The translations under genes and the position numbers were made by a program. A model generated the notes under the pieces. It was given only the letters and a program-made list of their open reading frames with translations, searched no databases and was not told where the DNA came from. From Chloroflexota bacterium (GTDB taxonomy: Bacteria; Chloroflexota; Anaerolineae; Anaerolineales; Villigracilaceae), in contig JACRMH010000041.1 in NCBI GenBank assembly GCA_016219545.1, positions 133,297 through 197,296 on the forward strand: 64,000 bases of DNA, read 5' to 3'. Numbering within the stretch: position 1 is the first letter of the stretch; each line of letters opens with the position of its first letter. This document shows, piece by piece, positions 8,656-18,700 of this stretch.

Positions 8656-9545
8656 TATTTCAACGCTTCCACAATTCTCGAAACATTATATTTCATCATG
8701 TCAATATAGGTTGCGGCAGGCGCGCCGTCGGTCAATGATTCCAAATGCAGGTCAGCTATCACCGTCACTCCGGTTTCATCCGCGATCTGTTGGGCGAGTG
8801 TATTGTTATCGGCTGTATCCAAAAAGATGGCGGGCGCATTGAGTCTTTTAATCTCGTCTATCAACCCTGCCATTTGCTGCGCAGAAGGCGCGGCGTTACT
8901 GCTAAAACTTGGGATGACAGAGCCGACCACCTCAAAGCCATAACGTTTTGCAAAATAACCAAATGCTTCATGATTGGTCACAAGCAATCTTTTATCTGCC
9001 GGGATCTGCTCCACTTGAGCCTTTATCCAGCCATCGAGTTCCTTTAATTGCGCAACATATGCTTCCGCATTAGTTTGATAAACTTCCGCGCCTGCGGGGT
9101 CATAATCCGTCAATGCCTTGCGGATATTTTCAACATAGAGGATGACCAGATTCGGATCAAGCCACATGTGCGGATCAATGCCCTGCGCCGCATCTTGTTC
9201 CACGCTGATTCCTGCTGATGCCTCAATGACAGTTTTCTCCGCTCCGGCATTGTCCAGTAAAGGCTTAAGGAACTGCTCGTATCCCAAGCCATTGGTAATG
9301 AGCAACTTGCTTTTCTCGATCTTGCCCACATCCTGCGGCGACGGCTGATAACTGTGCGGGTCAAGTCCTACGGGCAACAAGGAATCGACCATCAAACGGG
9401 CACCGGCCACGTTGCGGGTGATGTCCGCTAAAAAGGTGGTAGATGCCAGTATCGCTGAATCAGTTTTCGGCGAGTCAGATGCGGGAAGTCCACATGCCGG
9501 GATGAGAAAAAAAATCAAGAGCAGAATTAAGCTAAAGCGTTTCAC
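8655..9545 (-). CDS. metal ABC transporter substrate-binding lipoprotein (ZnuA/TroA family)
   Basis: 296 residues from a GTG start at 9545, chosen because GGAG lies 5 nt upstream and because it begins a lipoprotein signal (FFLIPAC). Extending further upstream runs into the HD gene. Cluster A-1 ligands can be read as His in GLDPHSY, His in GIDPHMW, His in TNHEAFGYF and Asp in FLDTADNN. Three His plus Asp resembles the zinc-binding TroA/ZnuA set rather than the His2-Glu-Asp of Mn-specific PsaA; a Glu follows the third His, so Mn cannot be excluded. It delivers metal to the permease encoded next in the operon. Confidence 0.92.
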   Translation of the reverse strand: MKRFSLILLLIFFLIPACGLPASDSPKTDSAILASTTFLADITRNVAGARLMVDSLLPVGLDPHSYQPSPQDVGKIEKSKLLITNGLGYEQFLKPLLDNAGAEKTVIEASAGISVEQDAAQGIDPHMWLDPNLVILYVENIRKALTDYDPAGAEVYQTNAEAYVAQLKELDGWIKAQVEQIPADKRLLVTNHEAFGYFAKRYGFEVVGSVIPSFSSNAAPSAQQMAGLIDEIKRLNAPAIFLDTADNNTLAQQIADETGVTVIADLHLESLTDGAPAATYIDMMKYNVSRIVEALK

Positions 9546-9559
9546 AAATCTCCAATTAA

Positions 9560-10129
9560 TTATTGTTGAATATTTCCCACCAGCCCCAACTCCGGCGCGA
9601 TCTTGCGCATGGCGAGAATGACATTGCCTACATGTTCCCAAAGTTCCACGCCGAGTTCTTTCGCGGCATTTTCCATTTCAGCCCGGTCTGTGCCGGCGGC
9701 GAAAGCCTTATCTTTCCATTTCTTTTTAACGGAACTGGCTTCGAGATCATATAAGGAACGGGACGGGCGCACGAGAGCAACGGCTGTAATTAATCCGGTC
9801 ACTTCATCGCACGCGGACAGCGACTTGCGGCGGATGGTGTCACGCGGCACACCGCAGTGATCGGCATGGCTGAGGATGTCTTGAATGATCTCTTCGCTCA
9901 CGCCGCGCTCACGAAGAATGACTGAACCCGCCTGAGGATGTTCTTCCAACGTTGGGTGTATCTCCCAATCAAAGTCATGGAGCAGTCCGATCAAACCCCA
10001 CAACTCTACATCTTCGTGGTATTTCTCAGCATAGAAGCGCATCGCAGCTTCCACACACAACATGTGACGTACCAATCCTTCATTTTTTACAAATTCACGC
10101 ACAAGGGTCAGGGCTTCATCACGGGTCAT
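9560..10129 (-). CDS. HD-domain protein (putative phosphohydrolase)
   Basis: 189 residues. A metal-binding HD motif is visible as GLLHDFDWE near residue 46, with further His residues at HPTLEEHP and in LSHADHCG, as in small HD hydrolases. The substrate is unknown. It is the first gene of the metal-importer operon, with 14 nt to the GTG start of the binding protein; HD enzymes need divalent metal, so co-expression may be functional. SD AAGGA is 8 nt before the ATG. A terminator-like hairpin lies just upstream of this SD. Confidence 0.8.
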   Translation of the reverse strand: MTRDEALTLVREFVKNEGLVRHMLCVEAAMRFYAEKYHEDVELWGLIGLLHDFDWEIHPTLEEHPQAGSVILRERGVSEEIIQDILSHADHCGVPRDTIRRKSLSACDEVTGLITAVALVRPSRSLYDLEASSVKKKWKDKAFAAGTDRAEMENAAKELGVELWEHVGNVILAMRKIAPELGLVGNIQQ

Positions 10130-10152
10130 TGTTTTTTCCTTTTAGGAGGTAT

Positions 10153-10211
10153 GAATAAAAAAAAGAGACACTCTTTCACCGGGATCATTTCCAGTGTCGT
10201 TGTGTCTCTTT
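10153..10211 (-). terminator. rho-independent terminator or attenuator before the HD/metal operon
   Basis: Read on the minus strand, AAAGAGACAC (from 10211) pairs with GTGTCTCTTT (to 10162), and an inner stem CACTGG/CCGGTG fits in the loop. Nine T residues follow. It lies between the response-regulator gene and the HD gene, so it either ends the former or attenuates the latter. Confidence 0.7.
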
Positions 10212-10316
10212 ACATAGTATCGCATAATTTACTAAACAAAAGTTGCAATATTTACCCGCAATTTTCAACAAAAAAATTAACTTTTATGAGACAAGCGATA
10301 GTGTAATCCAAAAAAA

Positions 10317-10976
10317 CTATGTTGAGATATATTCTCTTAAACTATGTTCCACTGCGTAAGCGGCCGCTTCTGCGCGATTGTTCACGCTCAACTTGGAGAG
10401 GATGCTTGAAACATAATTGCGGACCGTGCCTTCACCTAAAAATAAATTCTTGGCGATCTCGCGGTTGGTCTTGCCTTCAGAGACTAGTAACAGAACGTGC
10501 TTTTCCTGCTGGCTCAAGTGGGAAAAAGCTGAAGCCTCTTCTTCCTTCACTGCTCGGCGCACTTCCTGGAATACGCGCTGGGTGACGGCCGGGTCCAGCA
10601 AGGCCTCGCCGCGCCCGACAGACTCAATGGCTTTGACAAGGTCATCGCTTCCGATCTGCTTGAGGATGTAGCCCGATGCGCCAGCGCGAATGGCGGAGAA
10701 TAACATTTCATCTTCGGCATACGAAGTCAGCATAATGACCTTTGTGTTGGGGTGGTCATTGACGATCTGCTCGCAGGCCTCAATGCCGGAAGTACCAGGC
10801 AGGCGAATGTCCATTACAACCACATCCGGTTTGAGCGAAGCGACCTGCTCCAATGCTTCACGCGCCGAACTTGCTTCCCCCACCACATCGAATTGTGGAT
10901 GTCTCTCAAGCAATGATTTCAAACCGAGGCGCACTACTTCGTGATCGTCCACAAGGATAATTCTTTGCTTTTTCAT
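10317..10976 (-). CDS. NarL/FixJ-family response regulator
   Basis: 219 residues: receiver domain with acidic pocket DDHE and phosphoacceptor Asp in [10 protein letters not shown] (about residue 56), then a LuxR-type HTH (about 150-210) with [24 protein letters not shown]. It binds DNA when phosphorylated. No kinase is adjacent; the nearest in the window is the 15.7-kb multi-GAF kinase on the other strand. On its coding strand TAAAAT lies 6 nt before the ATG, so the mRNA may be leaderless; a GAGG sits 12 nt upstream instead. Confidence 0.92.
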   Translation of the reverse strand: MKKQRIILVDDHEVVRLGLKSLLERHPQFDVVGEASSAREALEQVASLKPDVVVMDIRLPGTSGIEACEQIVNDHPNTKVIMLTSYAEDEMLFSAIRAGASGYILKQIGSDDLVKAIESVGRGEALLDPAVTQRVFQEVRRAVKEEEASAFSHLSQQEKHVLLLVSEGKTNREIAKNLFLGEGTVRNYVSSILSKLSVNNRAEAAAYAVEHSLREYIST

Positions 10977-10982
10977 GGTTCT

Positions 10983-10988
10983 ATTTTA
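10983..10988 (-). promoter_or_regulatory. candidate -10 element of a leaderless promoter
   Basis: TAAAAT on the minus strand, 6 nt before the response-regulator ATG. No good -35 hexamer is seen, so support is moderate. Confidence 0.4.
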
Positions 10989-11026
10989 CCTCAGGAAAAC
11001 GCCGAATAAGGGCAAAAATCGCTTAT

Positions 11027-11488
11027 TTATGCTTTTTTCACTGCCTTTAAATGTTCTTCAATATGTGCCAGGCTGCGCTCCACCCATAACTGCAAGGATA
11101 ACTCGCCCCCCATAGTTTCGTGACGGCTCATACGCGACCATGCCTCACGCGGCATACTGCTCAATATTTTGCAAAGGTCTGCCACGTTGGAAGAGAATTC
11201 ATCCAAAATTCCCGCGAATGGTTCTTCTTTGTTGTAATGTTCCGTCATCCATGCATCTGCATCAAAGTTCTTAAATTCGGGGTTCTCTTCATTCAATGTC
11301 CGATGGATGCGCGCGCCATAAACCAGTTCCTGCGTATCGCGTGTGTGCGATGCGATCTGATGTAGATTCCAGTCACCGTCTACTTTTGCATAGGGGTCAT
11401 TAAATGACTCACAGGCGGAACGGAATTCACGAGCGGCTTCGCCCAGCCTTGCTACAATCTTAATACGATACTCCGTCAACTCTTTCAT
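11027..11488 (-). CDS. DinB-like domain protein
   Basis: 153 residues from ATG 11488 (MKELTEYR), chosen because GGAGG lies about 5 nt upstream; a longer frame begins at 11584 without such support. Four-helix DinB/YfiT-like pattern: a His in NLHQIASHTRDT (about residue 45) and two in SLAHIEEHLKAV near the C-terminus are the likely metal ligands. DinB-superfamily proteins are often thiol-dependent transferases or stress proteins; the substrate is unknown here. Confidence 0.75.
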   Translation of the reverse strand: MKELTEYRIKIVARLGEAAREFRSACESFNDPYAKVDGDWNLHQIASHTRDTQELVYGARIHRTLNEENPEFKNFDADAWMTEHYNKEEPFAGILDEFSSNVADLCKILSSMPREAWSRMSRHETMGGELSLQLWVERSLAHIEEHLKAVKKA

Positions 11489-11543
11489 TTTGCCTCCAAT
11501 AGGGATAAAACTTGACTTCTTTTTTTTCAAGAACAGTGAAGCA

Positions 11544-12239
11544 TCAATTGCAAACAGGGATCGTATCTGTGTTTTCATTGGCATTCAGGAGCAGCCCAAA
11601 ATATGGCGACGGGTCATACGTGTTTTCAATTTCGAGTTCGTTCGTGAATTTTCCAAATCCGTCATCTTTCACGATGGATATGTGCAAATGAACACCAACC
11701 GGGTTATTTGGGTCGCCGGAATAATCTCCTTGATAGCCAAGGAACCTGCCGGCCTCTACATATATCTCCGAGGTTCCAGCAGGAAAGTCAGGCGAGATAA
11801 AAGAATTTCCCTGGGGATCTGCCATATGTGTGTAATAGACCCAGATCTGGCGACCAACTTGCAACGGATCATCTGGCACACGGATAATGAGAGTGGATTT
11901 CCAATCTGACTGGCGCGTAAGGTAACCTGGGTATGTGGCAACCACAGGCGTGACACCAATATCTGTCCCTGAGAAAATATCAATTCCCTGGTGACGGTGA
12001 CCGGGTCGAAAAGAATCGTCCCAAATAAAGCCGACCATGCCGTCAGAAGGGAATATGAATGGGGCAGAGTCGCATTGCGTGCCGGCTTTTATCATCAAAT
12101 CAGGGCGGGAGGCAGGGTCACGTAAAAAAGCAAAAGTTTGCTGAGTGCGCTCGGAGCCGCGTTTGCGTGTCATATAGTAGTATACAGACGCGGTCATTAA
12201 AGTAACGATTACAAACATGAGGGCAAGTCGTTTTGACAT
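11544..12239 (-). CDS. M23-family (LytM-type) peptidase, membrane-anchored
   Basis: 231 residues from ATG 12239 (MSKRLALMFV). An N-terminal membrane anchor (about 5-25) is followed by an external LytM-like domain. Zinc-ligand motifs are HQGIDIF (HxxxD) and HLHIS (HxH), with YYTHMADP also in place, so an intact active site is likely. It probably cuts peptidoglycan cross-bridges or another peptide in the envelope. This start is preferred because TATAAT lies 7 nt before it, predicting a leaderless transcript; a longer frame from 12299 would include the promoter itself. Confidence 0.82.
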   Translation of the reverse strand: MSKRLALMFVIVTLMTASVYYYMTRKRGSERTQQTFAFLRDPASRPDLMIKAGTQCDSAPFIFPSDGMVGFIWDDSFRPGHRHQGIDIFSGTDIGVTPVVATYPGYLTRQSDWKSTLIIRVPDDPLQVGRQIWVYYTHMADPQGNSFISPDFPAGTSEIYVEAGRFLGYQGDYSGDPNNPVGVHLHISIVKDDGFGKFTNELEIENTYDPSPYFGLLLNANENTDTIPVCN

Positions 12240-12554
12240 TCCTTGGATTATACACATGTTGGAAAAGTGAAAAAACTGCTTATTTGTGCATTCTTTCACG
12301 AATCAGAGTAAATTCCTTGAACATTTTACGGAGTGGGTAGATAATGTGCGCGTGTCTCATTTATTTTTAATATAGGGGAATAGTGATTGTTGCAAGCGAG
12401 TTGACAAGATTGTATGTTGGTAATTTCATTTGAATATTGACATATCATCGAAATGAATTTCGTCTCATTGAGAAGGAGGTGGTTCGGTTACAGATATTGA
12501 ACTTTTCTGATCATTGCTTGTACATTTCAAAAATCTATAGAGGAGATATCCAAA
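12240..12554. promoter_or_regulatory. divergent intergenic region between the M23 peptidase and subtilase genes
   Basis: This 315-bp stretch has no convincing gene. On the minus strand, TATAAT (12247-12252) is placed to start M23 transcription at its ATG. Toward the subtilase, two TTGACA hexamers (12401-12406 and 12437-12442) are present, but no good -10 at 17 bp. A strong SD-like AAGGAGG at 12472-12478 is too far from the subtilase ATG; the functional SD there is GAGGAGAT at 12540-12547. Confidence 0.5.
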
Positions 12555-15500
12555 ATGTATCGTAAATTTTTCAATATGTTTTCGCTTTTGCTCGTAATGG
12601 CAGTGGCTTTCTCAGCAGTCGGTCCTGTCTCTGCCCAAACTGGGATCACTGTTACAGAGATGGGCACAGTTGCGATTGATGTAGTCCCTGCAAGCCCGAA
12701 CGGACTTTACATCGTTCAAATGAAACAGGCTCCCGTTGTATCCTATGAAGGCGATGTTCAGGGATTTTCTGCCACTAAACTTAATTCAGGGGAAAAGATA
12801 GACCGCAATGATGCGGACGTTCAGAAATATGTTGATTACCTTCAAGTTCAGCATGATGCTGTCGTGAACAAAGTCGGCGGCGAAAAGGTTGTTGACTATA
12901 GCTACGGCTTCAACGGGTTTTCCGCCCGAATGACCGTGGAACAGGCCAATAAACTTGTTAAGGCTGAAGGCGTTTTGCGCGTCACACCAGATGAACTTCG
13001 ATCTGCTGATACTTCATCAACCCCAACCTTCCTTGGTCTTACTGATCCGAGAGGGCTTTGGAAGCAGCTGGGCGGTGTAGGAAAAGCTGGCGAAGGTATT
13101 GTGATCGGTATCATTGATACCGGCATTTGGCCTGAGAGCATGAGCTTCTCCGATCACCAGAATCTTAAGAAACAATGGACAGATGGCACTGGTTTGAAAG
13201 ATAAGCTTGTTTACAAGCCGTTAGCCGGTTATACCGGTTTGACTTGCGAATTGGACGTGCCCTGCAACAATAAATTGATCGGCGCTTACTATTACAACGC
13301 AGGCTTTGGCGGCGATGCAGGGGTTACAGCCACTTTACCGTGGGAATACAACTCTGCACGCGATGCCAATGGACACGGCACACACACAGCCTCCACCAGC
13401 GGTGGAAACAATGGCGTTGTCGTAACTGGACCTGCCATGGGTCTTGCAAAGACCGTCAGTGGTATTGCCCCGCGCGCTCGAATCGTGGCTTACAAAGCCC
13501 TGTGGACTTTAGCAGACGGAACCGGCAGCGGTTACACCACAGACCTGATGGATGCAATCGATCAAGCTATTTTCGATGGCGTGGATGTGATCAACTATTC
13601 CATCAGCGGTTCGAGGACTAATTTCCTGGATCCCGTTGAATCCATGTTCATGTTTGCGGCAGATCGCGGCATATTTGTTGCCGCTTCTGCTGGCAACAGC
13701 GGTCCCACCGCCAGCACGGTTGCCCACCCCAGCCCGTGGATTTCCACAGTTGCGGCTGGCACACATAACCGTGAGGTTTTCGGTACCGCTGATTTAGGTG
13801 GCACAACATACACAGGCGCCTCCTTCCTACCTGTGAATCCTGCCGCTGTAACCGCCCCGTTGATCGATTCAATGGATGCTGGACTTGCAGGTGCGGACCC
13901 GACAGAACTTGCTTTATGTTTCTCAACAGCATGGATCGGTCATGCAGTGCTTGATCCCGCCAAAGTGGCCGGCAAGATCGTGGTTTGTGACCGCGGTACA
14001 AGCGACCGTGTAGATAAGAGTCTGGCTGTTTTTGAAGCCGGCGGCGTGGGCATGCTCCTCGTGAATGTTACCCCGAATTCAATAGTTGCGGATATTCACT
14101 CGGTTCCCACAGTCCACCTGCAGAACACAGACCGCGCAGCAGTCAAAGCTTTCGCTGCCACTCCCGGTGCTATCGCAACGATCAACAAACCCACACTCAC
14201 CTTTGCGGCCCCAGCTCCGTTCACCGCTTCCTTCTCATCACGCGGACCACTCCAGGCCGGTGCCGGAGATTTGCTCAAGCCTGACCTGATGGCACCCGGA
14301 CAGGATATTTTGGCGTCGGTATCGCCAGATTCAGCTGCGGATGGTCGCGAATTTGATCTCTACAGCGGCACCTCCATGTCTTCACCGCACGTAGCTGGTT
14401 TGGCAGCCTTGATGATAGATAAGTTCCCCTCCTGGTCTCCCATGATGATCAAGTCTGCATTGATGACCACTAGCGGTAATGTGTTGGATGGTCCAGCCAC
14501 TGATTCCTCAGTGATCTTCTCTCAGGGTGCCGGACACGTCCGCCCCAACAGAGCAACTGACCCGGGTTTGGTCTTTAATTCGGATTGGTGGGATTGGAAC
14601 GCCTTCCTGTGCGGCACTACTGGCATCAGCTTCGAATCTTGTCCCTTTGTTGAATCTTTAGGTTACTCGCTTGATCCAAGCGATATGAACGTACCGTCCA
14701 TTTCCATCGGTGCAATGGCTGGTGAGCAAACTGTCACCCGAACGGTAACCAACGTTTCCGGCCGTGAGACATACTCCTTCTCATATATCGGCTTGGATGG
14801 CATCACAGTAACACCGGCTCAACCCTCGTTCATTCTAAACAAGGGTCAGAGCACAACCTTATCGGTCACGTTTACCACGAATGGCGCTGCGCTGAATACT
14901 TATGTCGGCGGTTACATTTTCTGGCGCGGCAGTAAGGGACAACATGTTGTCCGCATTCCTGTTCTGCTCAAGCCTGTAGCAATGGGTGTTCCTACCGAAG
15001 TTAATGGCGACTATGATGTGACCTTCGGTTACACCGGTGACTTCACCGCCACACCTCGCGGTTTGATTGAACCTTTGGTTCTTAACAACTCAGTCAGCAC
15101 TGGCTTTTCAGTCGGATACCAGGTTTCAGGCATTCCCGCTCTGACTTATATGCGTGCCTCCCTGTTTGATGTGGATACCACACCTGGCTCTGACCTTGAC
15201 TTGCGTGTTTACTTCTGTAATCCGGGTTGTGTGTTGGTAGGTTCAAGCGGCAACGGCAACTCAGACGAAGAAGTCAATTTGACGAATAGTGCTGCTGGTA
15301 CCTACAGATTTTATGTAGATGGTTACGGGACAGCCGATCCATCCTCTTCTTTCGCTCTACACCTTTGGTTCCTGGAGACCGCCGTCGCTGGCAATATGAG
15401 CATCAGCGCTCCTTCTTCCGTAGTACCTGGAGCCGTTGATCTTATCGACCTGACCTTCAGCGGACTTACCTCGGGCGTAAGATATTTGGGTAGCGTTGCT

Positions 15501-15566
15501 TACAGCACCACTGCTGCAGGCGTCACCCTGCCGAACCCAACCATCGTACGTTACGATGCTCCGTAA
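12555..15566 (+). CDS. secreted S8 subtilisin-like serine peptidase with PA domain
   Basis: 1003 residues with a signal peptide cleaved near 27 (VSA-Q). An I9-type propeptide (about 50-147) precedes the S8 catalytic domain. Triad: Asp188 (IIDTG), His274 (GHGTH) and Ser607 (SGTSMSSPH), with oxyanion Asn381 (SAGNSGP). A protease-associated (PA) insert occupies roughly 400-545. The segment after 690 resembles a fibronectin-III-like domain, and 830-960 a pre-peptidase C-terminal-like beta domain. The order propeptide-S8-PA-Fn3 is that of cucumisin-like subtilases. It degrades extracellular protein. SD GAGGAGAT precedes ATG and a strong terminator follows. Confidence 0.95.
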   Translation: MYRKFFNMFSLLLVMAVAFSAVGPVSAQTGITVTEMGTVAIDVVPASPNGLYIVQMKQAPVVSYEGDVQGFSATKLNSGEKIDRNDADVQKYVDYLQVQHDAVVNKVGGEKVVDYSYGFNGFSARMTVEQANKLVKAEGVLRVTPDELRSADTSSTPTFLGLTDPRGLWKQLGGVGKAGEGIVIGIIDTGIWPESMSFSDHQNLKKQWTDGTGLKDKLVYKPLAGYTGLTCELDVPCNNKLIGAYYYNAGFGGDAGVTATLPWEYNSARDANGHGTHTASTSGGNNGVVVTGPAMGLAKTVSGIAPRARIVAYKALWTLADGTGSGYTTDLMDAIDQAIFDGVDVINYSISGSRTNFLDPVESMFMFAADRGIFVAASAGNSGPTASTVAHPSPWISTVAAGTHNREVFGTADLGGTTYTGASFLPVNPAAVTAPLIDSMDAGLAGADPTELALCFSTAWIGHAVLDPAKVAGKIVVCDRGTSDRVDKSLAVFEAGGVGMLLVNVTPNSIVADIHSVPTVHLQNTDRAAVKAFAATPGAIATINKPTLTFAAPAPFTASFSSRGPLQAGAGDLLKPDLMAPGQDILASVSPDSAADGREFDLYSGTSMSSPHVAGLAALMIDKFPSWSPMMIKSALMTTSGNVLDGPATDSSVIFSQGAGHVRPNRATDPGLVFNSDWWDWNAFLCGTTGISFESCPFVESLGYSLDPSDMNVPSISIGAMAGEQTVTRTVTNVSGRETYSFSYIGLDGITVTPAQPSFILNKGQSTTLSVTFTTNGAALNTYVGGYIFWRGSKGQHVVRIPVLLKPVAMGVPTEVNGDYDVTFGYTGDFTATPRGLIEPLVLNNSVSTGFSVGYQVSGIPALTYMRASLFDVDTTPGSDLDLRVYFCNPGCVLVGSSGNGNSDEEVNLTNSAAGTYRFYVDGYGTADPSSSFALHLWFLETAVAGNMSISAPSSVVPGAVDLIDLTFSGLTSGVRYLGSVAYSTTAAGVTLPNPTIVRYDAP

Positions 15567-15600
15567 GCAGTAAAGTTCGTGTTCGTTTTGTGAAATAAAA

Positions 15601-15640
15601 AAACAGGCTGGTGGAAAAATCCATCAGCCTGTTTTTTGCT
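15601..15640 (+). terminator. rho-independent terminator of the subtilase gene
   Basis: A 14-bp stem with one G-U pair (15601-15614 with 15621-15634) around a 6-nt loop is followed by a run of six T. It starts 34 nt after the stop codon. Confidence 0.9.
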
Positions 15641-15694
15641 CCACCTTTCCGCTTTGTTATGAAAGTAGCATAGTCCTTAACGGATGTTGTAGAG

Positions 15695-15700
15695 TAAAAT
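15695..15700 (+). promoter_or_regulatory. candidate -10 element of a leaderless promoter
   Basis: TAAAAT lies exactly 6 nt before the histidine-kinase ATG at 15707, and no SD is present. The -35 is weak. Confidence 0.4.
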
Positions 15701-15706
15701 TTGAAC

Positions 15707-18700
15707 ATGAAACCCGACATGCTTCAAGAAACGGCATCCTCCAATAAACTGCTAAACAATGTTCTCACTGGGATCGTGTTGGTGTATCAGATAGTGGCGG
15801 TTATTGTCTTTTTTGCATGTCTTTATCTCGCAATCGGCTGGATCAGGGAACCATTTATCGGTTCTTTTTACGAGCACACCCTTGTATTTGTGGATACAGG
15901 TCCGACTCAAAAAGGGAGCGCCTGGGAATTCAACGCCCTCGTTTCCAGCGGCGATCAACTCAAAGCCGTGAACCATGTGCCGGTGCAGAATGAAAGGGAC
16001 GTCCGCAATGTGATCGTGGGGAATTTTTATCCGGGAGAAACGATCCCGCTCACAGTAAAATTCGTCAACGGGGAAACGCGCGACCTGAATGTCACCCTGC
16101 AAACCTTCCCATCCAACAGCATCGTCCTTTATCTTGTCGTCCCGTTCGTGATCAGTTTGATCTTTCTGATCTTTAGTTTGTGGATCTTTGGATTGCGCCG
16201 CAACGAACCGGCCGGGCGCGCCTTTTCACTTTTTGCATCATCCATCGCCATTGCCACCGGCGCATTCTTTAACATCTCCACTACACATCAATTCACAACC
16301 ATTTGGACTCTCAGCTGCGGCATCGCTGGCGGAGCCATGATAGCTCTTGCGCTTACATTCCCGCAGAGTCCGCGTTGGGTCATTGATCGCCCATATCTAC
16401 GTTGGGTCGGTCTTGGTGTCGGTGTCATCATGGCGCTTATCACCATGCCAAAACTTTTCAATGTAAATGATCCAATTGCCTATATTGGTTACTGGCGATC
16501 TATATATATGTTCATGGCAGCGGGTATTATTTTCTTCCTCAGTACACATTCATATTACGCCATCTACTCCCAATCCCCGGTGGTAAAAGTACAGTCCCGT
16601 GCCACATTAATCGGCGCGTTAGCATCCTTCGGCTTCCTCATTATTTGGCTTATATTTGGCGGAATTTTCAGACTTAATTTTTCACCCTACCTCTTTTTAC
16701 CCATAATCATCTTTCCAGCCGTGATCGGCTACAACATCATGCGCTTTAAATTCCTGCGGACCGATGATCTCGTCCGGCGCGGATTTGCATATTTTCTGCT
16801 CACCTTATTCGTAGTTGGCGGATACGCCCTGATCGTCAGCGGACTCAGCCTGCTCTTGAACACTAATCTGCCTGCCAACAATGCATATCTGGTAGGCGGA
16901 TTTGTTTTCGTGCTTGCCCTGGTGCTGGAACCTCTCCGCGCCCGGTCACAAAGCATGGTAGATACCATCTTCTTTCGCGGTGAACGCGCCTTTACAGAAC
17001 AATTGGAAGACTTCTCCCATAAACTTGCCACCGCGTTGGACCTCAACACCATCGGCATGATCCTGCGCGAACAGATCGCTTCCACCCTGACCCCGAGCAG
17101 GATCCACATCTATACATATGACTCACTCGACGATCAATTCTCCGCCCTGTCCGATGTAGACCGCCGACCAACCAGCGACATCCGATTCGCATCTGCGAGT
17201 CCATTTGCGCGCTATTTTGAAAAGGAACATTTACCGCTGTATCTGGATGGCGTATCTGCACTACCATCTTCTTTACAACCTGAACAATCACGCATTGCAT
17301 TGCTTGGCGCGCGCCTGTTCGTGGCTTTACCCAGCAAGGAACGTGAAAATGGCTGGCTGGCTCTGGGTACGCGATTATCCGGCCAACCCTACACGCCGCG
17401 TGACCTAAGATTCCTTGAGAATATCTGTGACCAATCCTCTGTCGCCATTGAGCGCGTGCAAACCATCGCCCGGCTTGAACGTCAGGTCCATGAAATGAAA
17501 GCGCTGACCCGCGTATCGCAGGGTGTGAACGTCACCTTAACTTTTGACGATGTGCTTGAGTTGATCTATGCCCAAACAGAACAGATCATTCCCATTTCAC
17601 ATTTCCACATTACGCTGTACAACAAGGTCAGTGATTATTTCTATTACGGCTTCTGCGTTGAGAACAGCGACAGAATCCCCGAACGTGAGAATCAGCCATT
17701 TTCGGCAAACACAGGCCTCAGTCCCGATGTGATCCGCAAAGGTCGTCCGCTCATGACAACAGATTACCTGCATGAGTGTCAGGCCCGCAACCTCACCCCG
17801 GTCATGGAAAACGCCTTCGCATGGATGGGCGTGCCGCTGAATGCAGGTGCTGAAACGATCGGCGCGCTTAGTATTGGCAACCGCGATGGCGGCACGATTT
17901 ATACGCGGACCCAACTCGAACTTCTGCAAGCCATTGCAGATCAAACCGCCGGCGCCATCGTCAAGGCGCGATTGCTCGAAGAGACTCAGCAACGCGAGCG
18001 CCAGCTTTCGATCTTGAATGAGATCACGCGGCAGTTGACATCCACCCTTGAACTCGGACCTCTTCTGCAGAATATTCTTGAGAACGCGGTCGGCATTTTG
18101 AATTGCGAAGCCGGCAGTTTATTCCTTGTGGATGAACAGACGAATGAACTTGTCTTTAAAGTAACTTCAGGTCCGGTCGCATCCAACTTGATCGGTCAAC
18201 GCTTACCCGCCGGGACAGGCATTGTCGGCCGCGCTGTACAAACACGAGCCCCCGTGATCGAAAACGAAGAGCAGGCTTCAACAGCGCGCTTCAAAGGTGT
18301 GGACCAACAAACAGGGTTTTCCAGTCGTTCACTTTTGGCTGTGCCTTTGTTATCAAAGGACCATGTCACCGGAGTCATCGAAGTCATCAACCGCCGTGAC
18401 GGTCTGCCCTTCGTTCAAGATGACCAGGCTTTGCTGACAGCCTTTGCAGGACAGGGTGCTGTCGCCATTGAAAACGCACGGCTCTATGAGCTGACAGATC
18501 AGAAACTTGCGGCCCGCGTGGAAGAACTTTCCATCATGCAGCGCATTGACCGTGAATTGAATGCCAGCCTTGAAATGGATCGCGCTATGCGCATCACATT
18601 GGACTGGGCTTTGCGTCAGTCCGGCGCGGAAGCGGGCTTGATCGGCATGTTGGACGGCGCCAACCTGCGCGTAATGTCACAGCAGGGCTTTGATGAACAA

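Noticed and set aside
12472..12481. Strong AAGGAGG SD-like site before the subtilase
   Set aside because: It is about 75 nt from the subtilase start. A possible GTG-led 28-codon leader frame has too short SD spacing, so no gene is called.
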